From NCBI RefSeq assembly GCF_041146795.1, contig NC_135187.1, positions 3,731,556 through 3,795,555 on the forward strand: DNA of 64,000 nt. The letters are read 5' to 3'. Below the pieces are notes generated by a model. That model was given only the letters and a program-made list of their open reading frames with translations, searched no databases and was not told the DNA's origin. The translations under genes and the position numbers were made by a program. This document shows, in pieces, positions 52,461 to 63,690 of this stretch (positions are counted from its first letter, which is position 1; each line of letters opens with the position of its first letter). The stretch comes from Maylandia zebra (Eukaryota > Chordata > Actinopteri > Cichliformes > Cichlidae).

Positions 52461-53843
52461 AATCGATGAGGCATTATTTCTGTACAATTATTTAATTCAA
52501 GAGATTTTCAAGTTATTTTTTGGCACTTGTTGACTTGTAAAAAACGACATAAAATTTTTTATTTCCCCATTCATTAACCGCACAGAGAAGGCATTGTTTA
52601 AATATGTTAAAAATGTCTTTAAAGAAACAGAATTATTAAAATTCTTCATGACTGGACCAAGGTTCCTCTTTTTTGGAATTTAAAATATTAGGAGATAAAG
52701 AGAGCTCCACCACACTCCTAAGTAGCTTCCCCGACGAGGCTTGATCAGCTACAGGTGTGTGAACCTCATCCTTAGGGGTGGGTGTGGCCAGCCACCTGGC
52801 AGGCCACACCCACCAGGCCTGACGGTTCCTGCAAGCCGGCCTACCAGAAACACCCACACCCATACACACTGGGTTCCCTTCAAGCAGGGAGAGCCACAGA
52901 ATACATCAAACATACATATAACAAGTAAGATAAGTCCTAAACTGCTCTGGACTCTGGGTCATCAGACCCAGGTCCCTGACATTATCTCTGTTTTATCATC
53001 AAGCATGAACTTGTTCTGTTTCCTCAAGAGTCCAGAATGATTGAAATATTCTTAAAGAAACATGAAGAGCTTCACAACACTCACATTGCTGTACACACAT
53101 GTTAATATATAAACTTCAGACAAAGAAACATGTGAGAAAAAGCAGCAGACAGGTGCCTTGTCTTTGTCCTGGTAGGATTTTATGTGGTTTTATGTGATGA
53201 CTTCTTCATTCTTCCCCCTACATGTAGGCAGGACTATACAGCATGACAGACATGGGAACACTTACAGAAACATTTTTGTCTGGATCATACATGAGACTGA
53301 AGGAATTAGAGGAAACAAGTACTACAGCTACTCACTGCTATAAAATATATTTCATGTACTTTTCAATCATGACCAGAATAAATCTGAATCAATAACTGAC
53401 TAAATAATATTTACAAATACACAGTTTTACTTAAACACAGCCAATTTAATGAACCCAAAGAACATCTAATGTGGTACAAATTTCAAAATGAATCATATGA
53501 GGATGTAGTTTTGTAATCTTGTTTACAGAAAAAAATCCGTTTGACATAAATGTAGAGAAAACAACTGATGTGAGAGAGTCTCCGTGGTATACGAGGAATG
53601 AAGGGATGGAAATTATTTTTCCCAAACATATTTGATGTGACAGAGAGCTCTGTCTATACATTTGCATAAAAAAGAAGAGACTAAACCATCAGGATATAAA
53701 TATGTGATTAGGGGATAGTGATGACTTCTTAGAGCAACTTTAATACATTTTCAGTGACCCTTCACTCTAAGAGGACAACTGGTTCCAAGTCAATGCAGCA
53801 AACTGACTCACAACAAAAGAGTCAGATGATTTCCATAGAGGCA
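52461..53843. other. intergenic, one LTR-like repeat end
   Basis: About 52,770-52,981 is GC-rich with a CCACACCCACC-type palindrome and ends GTCCCTGACA, suggesting an LTR fragment on the minus strand. The rest is AT-rich with no gene seen. Confidence 0.4.
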
Positions 53844-53866
53844 CTTTGCATCAGCAGAGTTTATAG
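53844..53866 (+). promoter_or_regulatory. V10 promoter with shortened octamer-TATA spacing
   Basis: CTTTGCAT at 53,844 and TTTATAG at 53,860. The distance is 16 bp against 40 bp in the other main-family V genes: 24 bp have been deleted. Confidence 0.75.
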
Positions 53867-53945
53867 TCCTGAGAGTTGAACACTGGATGACTGACAGCTG
53901 TCCTTCATCACAACAGAAGCCACAGAAATCCTCCTCATCAAAAAC

Positions 53946-54419
53946 ATGACTTTGATCTGCGTCCTCATCTGGACTCTCCTCTGCTGCTGCTTCACAGGTA
54001 AAGTCCAGAGAATCAAACTCCTCTCCTCTATCAACATCTGTCCCTCTGAAATGAAGCCCACAAAACCATGAAGCTGCTTTATGTTTTTGTCTCTGTGTCC
54101 TCAGAGTCCAGAGGACAGATCACAGTGACTCAGCCTGGAGCAGTGAGCTCTGCTGTGGGAGGATCTGTGAGCATCAAGTGTACGACCAGTCAGAATGTTT
54201 TTGGCTCCAACTATTTAGCCTGGTACCAACAGAAAGATGGAGGAGTTCCTAAACTGCTCATTAAGTATGCTAGCACTCGAGAATCAGGGATTCCAGCTCG
54301 TTTTACAGGCAGTGGATCAAACTCTGACTTCACTCTGACCATCAGTGGAGTCCAGGCTGAAGATGCAGCAGTTTATTACTGTCTTGGTGAATTCTATGCT
54401 AACAGTCAGTATTCGTTCA
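53946..54419 (+). CDS. Ig light chain V gene V10 (leader 53946-53997, V exon 54105-54419)
   Basis: A complete main-family V gene: standard leader and intron, [51 protein letters not shown]. Both Cys and Trp are present and the frame is open. The LGEF CDR3 start is shared with V4. It lies just 3' of C4 and opposite to it, so inversion joining with J5 is possible. The promoter is shortened. Confidence 0.95.
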
Positions 54420-54447
54420 CACAGTGAAAAACAGTCGTACAAAAACC
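54420..54447 (+). promoter_or_regulatory. 12-RSS of V10
   Basis: CACAGTG, 12-bp spacer, ACAAAAACC. Confidence 0.95.
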
Positions 54448-54525
54448 TCCCTCAGTCAGACTGAACAGAAACTGAAGTGACTGCTGCAGCTGGAAGATAC
54501 TGCAGAGACTGATACAGTTCACTGA

Positions 54526-54527
<2 letters not shown>

Positions 54528-54590
<63 letters not shown>
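54528..54590. repeat. (CA)n microsatellite 3' of V10
   Basis: Uninterrupted AC run. Confidence 0.95.
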
Positions 54591-54592
<2 letters not shown>

Positions 54593-55676
54593 TTTCATTA
54601 TCATGATTTTAAATACATTGGACCAGGTCCATGAAGCCAATTATAAATACGATAATTAATAAGAGCAACTTCTCCATGAACGTTATCAAAAATGAGAGTC
54701 TGAAAATAAATCATAAAGCAAGAACTTCCCCAGCAATTAAAAGCTTTCATTTTCAGAAACAATAAAATGCTCAAAATGTCCCTCTTCTCAGATTTTGGAG
54801 ATTTAAGTTAGTTAATTTTCATTTACAACTCTATAAACTTTGTGCTGTTGAAGGTCATGAAATACAAACCTGAGGATCAAATACTGAATGGTTTGTTTTT
54901 ACACACAAAACCTACTTTTAAAGATTTTTAAAAGATTTTTGAGCTCTAACTGAAGATAATTTCCTTTTTTCTTTTGCACACATTCATTCTTTATGGTTGT
55001 AATTTGTTGAGAAAGTTCAATTAGAGATCCTCAACTAAGTCTCCACCTGCTTCACCTCTGCCACCACCAGCTTCTAGACTCTTCTCTGCTTTGGTGCTTC
55101 ATCACAGTTTCACTGTCAAAAAGTTCATTAATCAAACGTCAGCAAATCTTCATTTAAATGTCATTTAAATGATCTCTGTTTAAACATACAGATGACGCCC
55201 TGCTCTTTAATTTACTTATTAGGTTTTAGGTCAGATTAAAATATAGATCATGAAACAGCTTTGAGACTAGAAATTATGAAGAGCACACAGATAATCTGTT
55301 GTTTGACCTCTAAATCTTCTAGAAAATATTTAATATGTGGATTTAAAAATATATTAAGCTATTTAAACTGCACATTACACCTGACATTTTTTTTGGTCCT
55401 TCTAACTAAATTTTACAACATTTTTATTTTTTAATGTGCATTTATTAAACTCACAGAGTCAAAGAACATGTTTTCTCGGTACGTTTTTATTCTTTTAAGA
55501 GTTTGAAATATCAGCTTTACAACAGACACAAAAGGATGAAACTAGAGGAGATTGTTGCTCTGATTGTTGTCATTATGAGATGGAAACATGACTGTTTGAT
55601 GCTTTTTTTAAAATCTGCAAACAAAAAGAAACAGAGAGAAAGAGGAAAAACAGCATGAAAGACTCAGTGATTGACA
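54591..55676 (-). other. C4 3' flank
   Basis: From 55,020 it is paralogous to the C3 3' flank (inverted) and to the orphan flank at 27,480-28,114. The near polyadenylation hexamer of C3 is mutated here (run of A then GCATC). The more distal AATAAA (minus, about 55,487) is kept. No gene. Confidence 0.7.
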
Positions 55677-56011
55677 TCAGGACTGGGAACACTGGTCTCT
55701 CCTCAGTATCTCTGAGACCAGAGACTGGGAGCCCTGGGTGGCCTCACAGGTCACAGAGCCCACCTTCCCCCACTGGTCTGCAGTGAGCGTCAGGGTGCTG
55801 CTCCAGCTGTAGAGGCCGTCATTCTGCAGCACTCCAGGAGTCCTGCTCTCCTCCCCTCTGATGCTGATGCTGCCACTGCTGTCGCTCGTCTTCCAGGACA
55901 GACTCCAGTCTGAGGGGAAGCCCTTGTTGGCCACACACATGAGCGTGGCCTTCCCCTGCTCCAGCTCCTTGTTGGAGGGACCCAGCACCTTCAGGGCGGG
56001 GCGGGTATCAC
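55677..56011 (-). CDS. Ig light chain constant exon C4, intact
   Basis: A complete CL exon on the minus strand, 335 nt, acceptor ttcctag at 56,018-56,012, stop TGA. Same landmarks as C3: [58 protein letters not shown] with the interchain Cys. The serine-rich loop reads SGSISIRG where C3 has SGSSSIRG. Linked to J5, 690 bp upstream on the same strand. The best functional J-C unit of cluster D. Confidence 0.96.
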
Positions 56012-56699
56012 CTAGGAAACACCAATCAGCTTAGAGGACAGGAACCACAATTTGATTTTCTCCGTTAAGAAGTTTCTGTCAGGTGTTTTTTCTGCTCCAC
56101 CAGTCATTCACTCACACATTGTTTCACTTCCCTTTAAGAAACCTCTCATGCATATCAGCACAGAGAGAATCATCACACAGTTTGAGCTGAAATATGTTCA
56201 AACTACACTGGAAATAAAAGAAGCAGATGTGGAAACATTTACAGCAGAAGTTTGGCTTTAAAATGATTAGAAGTCTAAATCATGGACGACTGAAGAAATG
56301 AGTGGACACAAGCACAGAGCAGCTACTCATTCATACAGATTTGAAATGTTATTGAACAGCTCACATGATTTCAAACTAAATCTGAAACATCTGACACGAT
56401 AAAAACATCAGAAAGCAAACTTTAACTCATCCAAACAGCAGCTGATGTGGTGGAAATTTACAAACTAATCATAAGATGATGAAGTTTACTCTTGTCTACA
56501 TTTTACTGTGACAGAAATGTAGATTAAACAAGAGAAACTCGCAGAGCTCATCTGAATTAGTCCAGTAAAAAGGACAAACATCAAAAACTCAATTATTTTT
56601 TAATAAAAAAGTATTTTTCTCTCATCTAAGCAGCCTAACAAGTAGTTATAACATAAAATGATAAAACATTTAATAATAAACACAGTTTAATTAACTTAC
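56012..56699 (-). other. J-C intron of cluster D
   Basis: Non-coding. 56,012-56,500 is shared (inverted) with the J-less region upstream of C3. Confidence 0.75.
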
Positions 56700-56737
56700 T
56701 TCCAACATCCAGTCTGGTTCCTCCACCGAACGTGTAC
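56700..56737 (-). CDS. JL segment J5 (functional-looking)
   Basis: A 38-nt J segment encoding [12 protein letters not shown] with a GTAAG donor (56,699-56,695). Phase fits the C4 acceptor. Confidence 0.94.
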
Positions 56738-56776
56738 CACGGTGATACAAACTCATTGAGGCGCCGTACAAAAACC
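56738..56776 (-). promoter_or_regulatory. 23-bp-spacer RSS of J5, one heptamer change
   Basis: Minus strand heptamer CACCGTG (consensus CACTGTG), 23-bp spacer, nonamer GGTTTTTGT. The GTG next to the coding end is kept, so it should work, perhaps less efficiently. Confidence 0.93.
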
Positions 56777-57019
56777 TCTGACTGTAGAGAGACACGGCTC
56801 TCTGACTCTGAGACAAACAAACTCAACAAAATCATTCACTGTTTGTATCATTTTGTCAGCTCATGTGAAAACTGAAAATATTACAGTGCATCACATTTAA
56901 ATAATGAATAATTTATTTGGAATGTAAAACTTTTGACTTTGATTCCATACAAAGATGCATATATATTGAGAAAGGACACAAACATACAACGGTACTGAGC
57001 CAGCACTGAACAGCAAGAC

Positions 57020-57738
57020 TAAGGCTACGTTCACACTGCAGGCGAAAGTGCATCAAATCCAACTATTTTGACCCTAAGCGACTCATATCCGATCATGGTA
57101 TGACAGAAAGCACAAATCCAATATTTTCCAAATCCGACCTAGTTCACTTTTGTCTGTGGTACTGAATCCGATACATATCTGATGTTTTAGAAAGCGACTG
57201 CTGTGTGAATGGTCATGTTGCATTAAATCCGTCTTTTACGTCACTGACACAAGACAGGTGCCAATTATCAGCGCCAGAATAGACAAACGAGAAAGCATGA
57301 CAGCGGAAACTGGAGACGGAGCGAGTCAATGGACAGAAACTGAGGTTTTCGACTTTATTAGCATATGGGGAGACAATTCTATTCAAGCTAAACAACACGG
57401 AGGTAGCAGCCACTGCTCCAAACAAGGCCATTGTTAAAGCACAAGCTCTCTTTTTTCTCAGTGTCCTTCATTCTCTAATTAATTTGTAAAATTCTGTTGG
57501 TTGTGCAAAAGTTGATAGACTGCTGCAACAACACCTACTAGCTCTGTAGCCGCCATTTTTACTTCCGTAAACAGAGCGCGTTGTGTGTGACGTCTTCTTT
57601 TGCTCATGCGGGCCGATTCGAGGGCCGTGAACCGTTCACAGTAGAGTGCGTTTGATGTCACATTTTATTTGTAGTGTGAACAACCAGACAAAAAAATCGT
57701 AATTGAGCATTAAGACCTGCAGCTTGAACATAGCCTAA
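57020..57738. mobile_element. hAT-like MITE
   Basis: About 720 bp with imperfect inverted ends TAAGGCTACGTTCACACTGC and, at the right, GAACATAGCCTAA. No transposase. Confidence 0.6.
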
Positions 57739-58260
57739 GACTGTGAACTCTACTGGAGGGATGAAGGCCATTTATGGGCTCAAATTGTGGTCATAAATAT
57801 TTTGTACTTGTGAATCAAATGCATAGTTGTGAACTGAGTTTTGTAACCTTGTAAACCAAAATATGTGAAAGTTTTATGTTTGTGCATCTACAGATAACAA
57901 TTTGTGTGTGTGTAAAAAAGATTTGTGTTTGTAAACATTTTTTACACGAGTTATAATTTTTTTTGTTGAGGTCTGGTTACAGATATAAAGCAAAAAACTA
58001 TGTGCAAATCTCTGCGCTCATGTGTGTGACTCTCAACTTACAAGTACGAATTTTGACCCGATTTTTCTTCCTTTCAGCTAATTGGTCAATGTCATGTCAA
58101 TCACAAATTTAACAATTCAATCAGAGAACAGATGGCTTTGGCTGTCGGAGGGGTGCTTTACTGAGCTTCAGGTCCTGGAAGGGTAATACAGTTGGAAGCT
58201 GGAGGATCACTATATAAATATCAGATAAGCTTCATACAAGCTGGTCGCTTAATGATAGCT
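57739..58260. repeat. dispersed repeat related to 11,846-11,970
   Basis: 57,770-57,895 is the inverted copy of 11,846-11,970. The element continues to about 58,250. Class unknown. Confidence 0.55.
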
Positions 58261-58878
58261 GTTGAAAGCATAAAGTTGTGGTATACCAGCGGTCAGAACT
58301 ACCACTGCTTTTCTAGTACGCCAGTTATCTTAGCCACAGTTTCTTTTGAATGAACATCATGTGTCCATGTGTAATTTGACATTTTTGGGAAGTTTTTTCT
58401 TTTTATCATTATTGTTATCTTTTGCATATGGACGTTTAGGCTATGAGGATGATTGGAGATGAACAAAAGGTTGGAGAGGAGAATAGTGAAGTGAGGATGC
58501 ACATAGTGAAACCTCTTTGAGTGTACAATGGTGTTGATGTGATATACAGAATGTCAGAAAAGAAAAGTCTGTTATTGATGTGATTAGCAGAGTAATCCAA
58601 AGAGTGGAAATGTGCTGGAAATTTCTTTTATTTTATGAATTTGTCACATGTTTTAGTAATATCACTTTTGGGTCACTTCAAGGTTCACATGTGGGGAAGC
58701 ATTCAGCTTTTACTCTATTGCACAAAGTCAGGCATCGTGAGAAAGTTGGTGACACCCAGAGGGGGAGAATTCAACAGGTGGTGAAGTCTTTTGTTAATCA
58801 GGTCTTTGAGGATGGGGAGAAGAGGCAAGAACAACAACTGTTTGACTGTATTTAAAGAGGGCTGTGGCATTCATCTTC
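58261..58878. other. possible DNA-element remnant, no gene called
   Basis: A 91-codon open stretch at 58,580-58,855 (plus) has no recognised motif. Position next to a transposon suggests it is repeat-derived. Confidence 0.35.
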
Positions 58879-59544
58879 AGGCTACGTCCACACTAGCCCA
58901 GATAGATTTGAAAACGGCGTTTTCATCTGAAAACACTCCACGTCCGCACTAGGGTTTTCAGTTGTTTTCACAGAGTTGCGGGTCCACATTGAAACGGCTG
59001 AAAATGTTTAAATTCCAGTGCTGCGCATGTGTGAAACGCAAGAAGATTCGACCTGCTTCATTTCTGTCTGCCACATATTTATTTTCCAGCTCTTTAAACG
59101 TCGCGGCAAAATGTTGAGGAAAAGCACCGAGTATTTTAAATGGACTAACAATGAGGTGGAGTTGTTGCTGCGAGTAACACAAAAGTACAAAGTTGCAAAA
59201 GCGAGTAAGAGTTAAAGAATTTGAAGAAAAGCTATCTGGAGCATGTACAGACTGATATTAGTCTTAATAGAGCAAACAAAACAACTGCTGTATAATGCCC
59301 TCCGCTATCTTAGTTTAATTGGTCAAATGACTGCATCACATGACTAACATGCATCATCGTTTTAGAAAGTCTCTGTTTTCGCTGTCCACACTGTGACGCG
59401 TAAGCACCATTTTCAAATGTATGCATTTATGAGAGCGCAGCATTTTCCTTGAGTGAAAACGCTGTCTCAGTGTAGACGGGACGCCAAAACAGAGAGAAAA
59501 CGATGTGTTTTCCAATGAAAACGCATTAGTGAGGACGTAGCCTT
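58879..59544 (+). mobile_element. nonautonomous PIF/Harbinger-related element
   Basis: Inverted ends AGGCTACGTCCACACTAG and CGTAGCCT (right). Internal short frame (KSTEYFKWTNNEVELLLRV) resembles the Myb/MADF-like protein start of Harbinger elements. Inverted relative at 19,600-20,057. Confidence 0.65.
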
Positions 59545-61204
59545 AGAGACTGCGTTTCAGTGCCCCACTGAATGTCCTCTCTCTCACCTGCTTGGGAATT
59601 AAAAGGTGTGGGCTACTGCTCATCGTGTCTGTGGACTGTTAATGAAATTTCCATGACATCATTCTGCAGTGACAAAGTGAGGTAAGTAACTCACAACAAA
59701 GGAGCAAAAACTGAACAAGTGTTTGTTTACATTGTTGAGTCAACATTGATTATAAAACCTTCGGTGCTCTTTGGCACTGATTCTCCTGTTTTTTCTAAAG
59801 TCTTATAATTATGATTATGTCGCCTCATTCAGTGTCAATGATGGTGATGATACAGGAGGATAAAGGTGAGCTCTAACACATCTGTTCAAATTCATACAGC
59901 GTTCACATCCCCTCACTGTAGGGGTCGAGTTATATTTTTCCCTAACACCAGAAAAAGTCGCCAGATTTGTCGCTAGTCGCTTTTTAGAAAAAAAGTCGCT
60001 AAGGGGGTCTGAAAACTTGCTAAAAATAGCTACAAAGTCACTAAGTTGGCAACACTGGACTGACGTTTAGTCCTTTTACAGCATCCTGCCATGCGATTGC
60101 ATTTGCCCCTAACCATTGGGAACCCTCACATTAACTTTTATCGAGTGGAAAAAAGTCCTCCGTTAGCGTTCGTCCTCCAGCTTCACTGTTTATGTTATGC
60201 TAACATAGCTTTGTCGTGCTAGCGAGCACATCATTATATACCAGGTAGTCCAACTTCAGTAACCCTACAAATATCACTGCTGTTTACTTCCCTGTCTTCG
60301 TTTATGTTGGAAGTGATAGCAGAGCTGTACGTTTTAATTTGTTTCATAAATCTCTCAGTCAGAACATGGTGTAATATATTTAGATGGAAGTCTAAATATA
60401 AGTTCTGTTTTCATGGATGCCCGGGTGTTAAACTTAATTGTTATACCTGGTAGAGCAGCCACACTGATCATTTTATTAAAGATGAAAGAATTTATAAAGT
60501 TTTTCAACTCTCAGTAATACTGCAGTGATCATTTGACTTAAGGACCTGCAGCGGAGTTTGGGTCCAGACATGGCTAACAACGTCAGACTTAAAGACCGGA
60601 TACACAACATGAGGCGAGAGAAGGAGAAAAAAGCTCCACCCAGACTGAGCTCCTGATGGGTGAACAGTTTGAGGACAGAAAAAAAAACCACCTCAGCACA
60701 AAAGCACATGAATCTTAATACACCATAGAAGCACATGGCAAGAAACAGGCATGAGTAAGGGGTGAGAGTAAGTCGGTGTAGACAGCACATCCCATCCTCC
60801 AGCATGGGCTGGGACTAGACCCGCTGTTCGACCTCAGCCTTGGAGATAAGCGTTCAAAGGTGTTTGGAATCCAGGATGGGGGACACAGGATGGGAACGAA
60901 GAGTCTACAGAGTCTGTCATCAGAAACAGTTTTTTGTTGGTCAGCTCCAGCCTTGAGACCACAGCTGGCGCCGATATGGTAGCCACATGAAATGATGGTG
61001 GTTTCCTAGTGCGAACAACTGCATGTCAATTTTACAGTCGATCTAAATGTCCAGCAATCTCTCATTGGAGATTTTGCGCTCAAAGACCATTTGTTAACTG
61101 TCTATAAATTCTACAGGGTTCATGTGTGCCACATGCTAAATGTCCTGTGAAAAACTTTTTTTAAGCAAGTCCTGCTGGAGTCAGATCATTTCCATAGAGA
61201 GGCA
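59545..61204. other. V11 upstream flank split by an insertion
   Basis: 59,575-59,935 and 61,085-61,190 match the continuous V7 flank (inverted). The 1.15 kb between them (about 59,938-61,085) is absent there and is thus an insertion. Its left part (AAAGTCGCCAGATTTGTCGC) resembles a hAT-like repeat. No intact ORF was identified. Confidence 0.65.
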
Positions 61205-61251
61205 CTTTGCATCAGCAGCACCATGCCCCAGTGCTCTGGGAGAGTTTATAG
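61205..61251 (+). promoter_or_regulatory. V11 promoter: octamer-like and TATA-like
   Basis: CTTTGCAT at 61,205 and TTTATAG 40 bp later. Confidence 0.7.
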
Positions 61252-61330
61252 TCCTGAGAGTTGAACACTGGATGACTGACAGCTGTCCTCCATCACAACA
61301 GAAGCCACAGAAATCCTCCTCATCAAAAAC

Positions 61331-61813
61331 ATGACTTTGATCTGCGTCCTCATCTGGACTCTCCTCTGCTGCTGCTTCACAGGTAAAGTCCAGAGAATCA
61401 AACTCCTCTCCTCTATCAACATCTGTCCCTCTGAAATGAAGCCCACAAAACCATGAAGCTGCTTTATGTTTTTGTCTCTGTGTCCTCAGAGTCTAAACCT
61501 CAGGTCCCAGTGACTCAGCCTGGAGCAGTGAGCTCTGCTGTGGGAAGATCTGTGAGCATCAAGTGTACAACTGGACAGGATGTTTATGTTCATAGCAACA
61601 ACCACTATTTAGCCTGGTACCAACAGAAAGATGGAGGAGTTCCAAAAATGCTCATTTATCGTGCTACCACTCGAGCATCAGGGATTCCAGATCGTTTTAC
61701 AGGCAGTGGATCAAACAAAGACTTCACTCTGACCATCAGTGGAGTCCAGGCTGAAGATGCAGCAGTTTATTACTGTATGGGTGAATTTGATAGCAGCTAC
61801 TGGGAGCTCTTCA
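61331..61813 (+). CDS. Ig light chain V gene V11 (leader 61331-61382, V exon 61490-61813)
   Basis: A complete main-family V gene with the most divergent FR1: [26 protein letters not shown], then [60 protein letters not shown]. Cys and Trp are intact and the frame is open. Leader and intron remain the same as all others. It is upstream of J5-C4 in opposite orientation, the classical arrangement for inversion joining. Confidence 0.95.
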
Positions 61814-61841
61814 CACAGTGAAAAACAGTCGTACAAAAACC
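61814..61841 (+). promoter_or_regulatory. 12-RSS of V11
   Basis: CACAGTG, 12-bp spacer, ACAAAAACC. Confidence 0.95.
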
Positions 61842-62840
61842 TCCCTCAGTCAGACTGAACAGAAACTGCAGTAACTTCCAGCTGCAGCAGAGACTGACAC
61901 AGTTCAATGAGCACAAACACAATTTCATGAAGGGACTGAATTTTTCATCACATCACTCAGAAATCTAAAGTTCTCTGTTAAATGATCATTATGGTGGAAA
62001 CTTCTTTCTACCCACTCAAAACTCAGGAAATCTCAAACTAACACAGTTGTTGCTGTGAATCTTTGAGTAGTTAGAAGATGCTTGTTCATGAACTTTGACC
62101 TCAGCTTCATAATGGATCACAGACACACTGTCTTTAAATAAAAGAAACAAATCTCAACAATCAGTCACCCTGAAGCTCAACGATTTCTGAAGATTATATC
62201 GAATCAGTTTAAAGTAAAATATATCCAGTTTTACATTCAGCTCTTATGTCTAACCACAAAAGGTTACCAAATACAGAAGATTCATTTGTTTCTTTAATAC
62301 TTGTAAATTCTGATTCTTGTATAAGAGTACTGTTGTTTTATTTTTAAGAGAGATTTCTTTAATATTGTAATTATGTTAATTATTAAATGTCTGTTCACAG
62401 TAAAAGAAATGATCTTGATATTTAGAAAACAGGTTGTTCTTCCTGTAACCTCGGCCTGTTGGTAGTTTAATTCTGCAGTGGGTCACATTCATAAGTTATT
62501 TAGTCCAAACTATCAGTTGAATTATTGATCTCAGTATTACTACACATGATTATTGGAGTTACAAGTGATGAATGCAGAAATGAACTTTTTTATTAATAAA
62601 AAAACAAGGATCAATGAAAGGAATGATAAATGGAAAGATGTGAAAAGTCATAAATGCAATCAGAAAAATGAATTTGCTGAAGAAAAAAGTGTCTGTCCTC
62701 AGTTCCAGCAGGTCACCAACAGAGGAAGAAAAAGGACCATCTCTTATAAGATTGAAACAATCTGGAGTGATCAGTTCAGTAATTCTTCAAGGTTATTTGA
62801 TATGATCATAGATTTTAATGCATCGTGTTATCCAGTCTTC
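61842..62840. other. V11 3' flank, no CA repeat, no gene
   Basis: The conserved flank is present to about 61,920, but the CA run is absent (GAGCACAAACACAATTTC). The rest is AT-rich with no gene recognised. Confidence 0.6.
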
Positions 62841-62845
62841 TTAAT

Positions 62846-63457
62846 TGTCACAGCCTGGGTCTGGGGAGTCTTGATAAAGTAATATGTTCTGTTGGTAGTG
62901 TTGGTTGTGCTCTTTCTCCTTTCTTTCTCCTTGTGTGTTTATGTTTGTTTGCACTCCCGGATGTTTTGGGTCACCGGAGGGATCGTGACCCCAGAAGTGT
63001 TCCTGCGCTGGAGGCAGCCACACCTGCCACTCGTTACCGGCAGCTGGCTGCAGCAGATTACGCTCGTTGGGAGTTCAACATTTAAGAGTGTGGATCCAGC
63101 CGGTGTGGGATTTTTAATGTCAAAACCTGTTGAATACAACTGTAGACAAGCTAGTGTGAATGACCTCGCTACTGTGGATCCCGGCTGAGCTGTGTTGTCT
63201 GTGTGCCACCAGGAATCGGGAGCGGAGTCCCAGATTGGAATTGGGGATTTTTGGAGTTGTCACCTTTCACCATTTATGGACACTTGCACTGTGTGGCGAT
63301 TCATCGAGAATCACACGAGAGCCACAGTGCTGAATTCTGGACATTATTGTGTTTTTTTCACTCACTGTAAATAAAGCTCACTGTTCACCTGCACCCGAGT
63401 CCTGCATTTGGGTCCTCCTGTTCCACAACTCCACATCTGCCATCGCAGTCCGTGACA
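62846..63457 (+). repeat. solo LTR
   Basis: 612 bp, begins TGTCACAGCC, ends CCGTGACA. Flanks TTAAT (62,841-62,845) and TTGAT (63,458-63,462) are a 5-bp target duplication with one change. AATAAA near 63,371. No internal region. Confidence 0.8.
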
Positions 63458-63462
63458 TTGAT

Positions 63463-63690
63463 GGGATGTTAAAAACACATCATGTATTCATATTACTTGT
63501 TGGGGAAACAATAAGTGTGCGTCTGAGCTGGTTGGAGGGTAGAAAACTAGATTAGAGGCAGATTAGAAACTAGAAAGGATTGGGGTTGTTTAATCACCTC
63601 TGTAAATCCTTCCCCTCACATTCGTCTGGAATAATCAGGGCCCATCTTATCTGAATGAACCCATAGCATCATATCACCCTATTAGAGCAC
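63463..63690. other. intergenic, no gene seen
   Basis: Nothing recognisable. Confidence 0.4.

Noticed and set aside
60476-60805. 109-codon minus ORF upstream of V11
   Set aside because: It lies within the insertion that splits the V11 flank and shows no motif or splice structure. Treated as chance.
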